From Castellaniella hirudinis_A (lineage in GTDB: Bacteria > Pseudomonadota > Gammaproteobacteria > Burkholderiales > Burkholderiaceae_B): a stretch of 43,016 bases of DNA. The DNA is taken from NCBI RefSeq assembly GCF_047468865.1, contig NZ_JBLGTV010000019.1:1-43016 (forward strand). The letters run 5' to 3'. Positions 40,573 to 43,016 of this stretch are shown in pieces (positions within the stretch are counted from its first letter, which is position 1; every line of letters begins with the position of its first letter). Both the position numbers and the translations under genes were made by a program. The notes beneath the pieces are model-generated. The model searched no databases. It was not told where the DNA came from and saw only the letters and a list, made by a program, of their open reading frames with translations.

Positions 40573-41637
40573 CTATTCGTTGTCGGTCTTGCGCTGCTCG
40601 ATCTGCAACTGCGCCCGTTGCGTTGCTTGTTGCAGCCGCTCCACCAGCACGCCCCTCGGCGGCAAGGCGGTCAGGTACTCGGCGACGTGGATGCCCGACT
40701 TGTCCAACTCCAGCAATTCGATCTGCTCGCGCTTCTTGCCGGTGCAAAGGATGATCCCCAGCGGCGAGGCTTCCTCCGGCTCCCGTTCGTGCTTGTCCAG
40801 CCAGCGAAGATAAAGCTCCATCTGTCCCTTGAAAGCTGCCTTGAACTCGCCGACCTTCAACTCCACTGCCACCAGCCGCCGCAGCTTGCGGTTGTAAAAC
40901 AGCAGGTCGAGGTGGAAATCCTCGCCGTCGATCTGGATGCGCTTCTGCCGGGCCACGAAGCTGAAACCCGCGCCCAGCTCCAACAAGAACGACTCCATTT
41001 CGCGGATGATCGCCGCCTCCAAGTCGCCTTCCTGCCAAGTGTCCCGCAGCCCCAGGAAGTCGAGGATGTACGGGTCGCGCATGACCAGGGCGGGCGACAT
41101 GCGCTGCGCATCGCGCATCGTCGCCAGCTCGTGCGCGATCGTCTCGCCCGGCTTTTGAGACAGCGCCGTGCGCTCGTACAGCATCGAGTCGATGCGCTCG
41201 CGCAGCGTCCGGACGCTCCAGCGTTCGGCGCTCGCCATCTGCGCGTAATAGTCCCGCTGGAGCGGGTCTTTCAGCGGGATCAGGGCGATGAAGTGCGTCC
41301 AGCTCAATTCTCGTATCAGTGATACGAGAATCTGCTCGTCGGGGAAGGTGGCCGCGAACTGCACCATGCGGCGCAGGTTCTGCTCGGCAAAACTGCCGCC
41401 GTACTCCTTCACCAACTGCGCCGCCAGGGTGGGCAGGACTTCCTTGCCGTAGGCGCCCCGGCGTCCGTCCAAGACGTGCGTGCGGATGCGCTGGCCGATG
41501 CGCCAGTAGAGCATCGTCAGCTCGCTATTCACCGTCGAGGCGGCGCGCTTGCGCGCCGCCTCGATCAGTGCCCGAATGTCGCCCAGCAGCGCCGAAGGCG
41601 CTGCGGACGATGCTGCGGATGACCGGCGCGTGTTCAT
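40573..41637 (-). CDS. DUF1016 (YhcG-type) PDDEXK nuclease
   Basis: This is a 354-residue protein. The N-terminal DUF1016 domain (TVNSELTMLYWRIGQRIRTH, LVKEYGGSFAEQNLRRMVQF) is followed by a PDDEXK nuclease-like domain with the catalytic pattern FHLDLLFYNRKLRRLVAVEL K and GQMELYLRWLDKHEREP. The Asp and the E-x-K residues are present. YhcG-type proteins are found on mobile elements and near restriction or defence genes. The role is unsettled (DNA processing or defence). The ATG overlaps the integrase stop (ATGA), so the two are made together. Confidence 0.88.
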   Translation of the reverse strand: MNTRRSSAASSAAPSALLGDIRALIEAARKRAASTVNSELTMLYWRIGQRIRTHVLDGRRGAYGKEVLPTLAAQLVKEYGGSFAEQNLRRMVQFAATFPDEQILVSLIRELSWTHFIALIPLKDPLQRDYYAQMASAERWSVRTLRERIDSMLYERTALSQKPGETIAHELATMRDAQRMSPALVMRDPYILDFLGLRDTWQEGDLEAAIIREMESFLLELGAGFSFVARQKRIQIDGEDFHLDLLFYNRKLRRLVAVELKVGEFKAAFKGQMELYLRWLDKHEREPEEASPLGIILCTGKKREQIELLELDKSGIHVAEYLTALPPRGVLVERLQQATQRAQLQIEQRKTDNE

Positions 41638-42833
41638 GCCGCCGCCTCCGCAAGCTGGCGCGCACCCGTGATGGCTTGGCGGCGGCTGGCCACCAGCTCG
41701 GCCGCATCGCGCACCGGCTTGTCCTCGGTGTGGACGTAGTGCATGAACATCGCCACGGTCTTGTGGCCCGTCAGCTTCATGCCCACTTTGGTCGGCACGC
41801 CCGAATTGGCAATGTCGGTGGTCGAGCGATGGCGGATGCCGTGCGTGCCGACGTGCGGGACGCCGGCGGCCTTGAGCACCCGGCACCAGCCGCCATAGTG
41901 CTCGCCAAAGGTCAGGTGCTTGGCCGGGTCGTTCGGCGATGGCAGGACGTAGGGGCAGCCCTCCCGGCGCGGCGCCGTCGAAAGCAGCCGATAGGCTTCC
42001 TCGCTCATGGGCTTGGAAATGCCGCCGACCTTGCTGTCGGGCCACACCACGCGCCGGTTCTCGAAGTCCAGCCAGCTCCATTCGAGCGGGCAGATTTCGG
42101 AGCGCCGGGCGGCGAACTCGAATTGCAGCCGGATCGCCAGCGGGATGACGTAGTTCTCCAGCCCCTCCGCCTCCAGCTTCTCCAACTGGCGGAAGATCCG
42201 CACCATTTCCTCGTCCACGATGAGCCGGGTTTCCTTGCCCGGCGGGTACATGGGGACGTGGCGGCACGGGTTCGTGCCGTCCGGGCGGTAGCCCCACACT
42301 TCGGCCAGGTTGAACATCTTGCGCAGCACGCCGAAGGTCTTGTTCGCCTCGGTCGGCTTGTAGGCCAGTTTCTCCATCAGCCCGGCAATGTCGGGCCGCT
42401 TCACGTCATGCACCTTCTTGCGGCCCAGCAGCGGGATGATGTTGCGGTCTATGACGCCCTGATAGCCGTCCTGCGTGCTGGGCTTGTTGCGCTTCTTGGA
42501 GTAGTCCTCCATGAACTTCTTGCACAACTCGGCCATCGTGGGCGCCTTGCGCGCCTCGGCCTTGGCGCCGCCGGGGTCGCCGCCCCGGCGAACCTCGGCC
42601 AGCCAGTCCTGTGCCTTGACTCGTGCCTGTTCGACGGTCAGCTCCCCGTACAGCCCCAGCGAGGGCTTGCGGGGCTGGCCGGAGTTCGTGCGGTACTGGA
42701 GCATGAACACCCGGCGGCCGGTCGGGGTAATCTTGCACAGGAAGCCGGGCACCACGGTATCTCGCAGTTCAACATCCTTGGCCTGGGGTTGGGCCGACTC
42801 CACGGCGGTCTTGGTGAGCTTGATCTTTGCCAT
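41634..42833 (-). CDS. int: tyrosine integrase of the ICE
   Basis: This is a 399-residue tyrosine recombinase. The N-terminal arm-binding domain (DUF4102-like, KIKLTKTAVESAQPQAKDVE and SLGLYGELTVEQARVKAQDW) is followed by a core-binding domain. The catalytic domain shows the first Arg in FAARRSEICPLEW, HGIRHRSTTDIANSG, GHKTVAMFMHYVH and the nucleophile Tyr in the last motif. The start at 42833 has GAGGAG 7 bases upstream; an in-frame start at 42851 would lie over that site. It lies 175 bases from the right end, as expected, and should excise and insert the element at ACAAAAAA. Confidence 0.95.
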   Translation of the reverse strand: MAKIKLTKTAVESAQPQAKDVELRDTVVPGFLCKITPTGRRVFMLQYRTNSGQPRKPSLGLYGELTVEQARVKAQDWLAEVRRGGDPGGAKAEARKAPTMAELCKKFMEDYSKKRNKPSTQDGYQGVIDRNIIPLLGRKKVHDVKRPDIAGLMEKLAYKPTEANKTFGVLRKMFNLAEVWGYRPDGTNPCRHVPMYPPGKETRLIVDEEMVRIFRQLEKLEAEGLENYVIPLAIRLQFEFAARRSEICPLEWSWLDFENRRVVWPDSKVGGISKPMSEEAYRLLSTAPRREGCPYVLPSPNDPAKHLTFGEHYGGWCRVLKAAGVPHVGTHGIRHRSTTDIANSGVPTKVGMKLTGHKTVAMFMHYVHTEDKPVRDAAELVASRRQAITGARQLAEAAA

Positions 42834-43008
42834 GATGACTCCTCGGAACAACCCGGATTCCAGGAGCCAGATAGGAGCGGCGCGAGGGAAAACCGGGTCA
42901 AGTTTCAGAAAGCACCGGCATATGATGGACGCGCGTAAGTTATTGATAAACCTGCTGTATCTAGCTACGGCGCAGTCCAGCGAACTACCGGGCTGGAGTC
43001 ATCGTGAA
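42834..43008. promoter_or_regulatory. integrase promoter and right-end region
   Basis: This is a short gene-free stretch between int and the right end. It is more AT-rich than its surroundings (TATGATGG and TTATTGATAAA). It contains a 6-bp inverted repeat TCCAGC/GCTGGA near 42976-42996. It should hold the int promoter and integrase arm sites. No exact promoter can be named. Confidence 0.45.
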
Positions 43009-43016
43009 ACAAAAAA
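43009..43016. repeat. attR: terminal direct repeat of the ICE
   Basis: ACAAAAAA is identical to bases 1-8. It follows the integrase side of the element and marks the right junction. The window ends here, so the flanking host gene is not visible. Confidence 0.7.

Overview
The window is a complete integrative and conjugative element (ICE) of the Tn4371 type. It is about 43 kb, GC-rich, and cut almost exactly at its ends: the 8-bp sequence ACAAAAAA is present at bases 1-8 and again at 43009-43016. Gene content, GC richness and codon use point to a beta- or gammaproteobacterial host (Burkholderiales, Pseudomonas or Xanthomonadaceae type). The species cannot be read from the sequence. No tRNA, rRNA, CRISPR array or insertion sequence was seen.

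Layout, left to right. (1) 0.3-12.6 kb: a leftward conjugation operon, traG-copG-trbBCDEJ-trbK-like-trbLFGI-DUF2274. Most genes are coupled by ATGA stop/start overlaps, and the operon ends in a hairpin terminator at 240-266. (2) 12.8-14.3 kb: leftward lysR and a second entry-exclusion-type lipoprotein gene, closed by a clear intrinsic terminator, plus a possible small membrane protein gene. (3) 14.3-23.8 kb: the cargo, a rightward high-affinity potassium uptake locus. It has a TorF-type porin (frameshifted), kdpA, kdpB, kdpC, a PtsN-like EIIA gene, kdpD and kdpE. Upstream lie five copies of a 9-mer (CGTAAATTC type) in two phased clusters, one facing each way. (4) 23.8-30.6 kb: leftward mobilisation and maintenance genes. 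These are the VirD2/DUF3363 relaxase, a noncoding oriT candidate, traF, a DUF2840 gene, a small ribbon-helix-helix gene, parA, an iteron-type origin, repA, an AlpA-like gene and a DUF2285 gene. (5) 30.9-40.2 kb: small conserved ICE genes (two DUF2958, XRE regulator, DUF736, ParB, DUF932 and others). They are separated by unusually long, GC-rich, repeated noncoding stretches full of hairpins. A two-gene metal module, an MFS exporter and a CsoR/RcnR-type repressor with a G-tract palindrome operator, is inserted here. (6) 40.6-43.0 kb: a DUF1016 PDDEXK nuclease gene translationally coupled to the tyrosine integrase, then attR.

How the genes would work together: the integrase recombines the ACAAAAAA ends. 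The relaxase nicks oriT and is coupled by TraG to the Trb type IV secretion channel, with TraF maturing the pilin. RepA, ParA and ParB with the iterons may keep the excised circle. The cargo gives the host K+ scavenging through KdpABC under KdpDE control, probably tuned by the element's own EIIA protein, plus what looks like nickel efflux.

Most notable: an apparently self-regulated kdp locus as ICE cargo with its own PtsN-like gene; the phased 9-mer clusters upstream of it; a repeated noncoding element in the maintenance region with a covarying hairpin; and a run of five adjacent perfect hairpins at 33080-33262.
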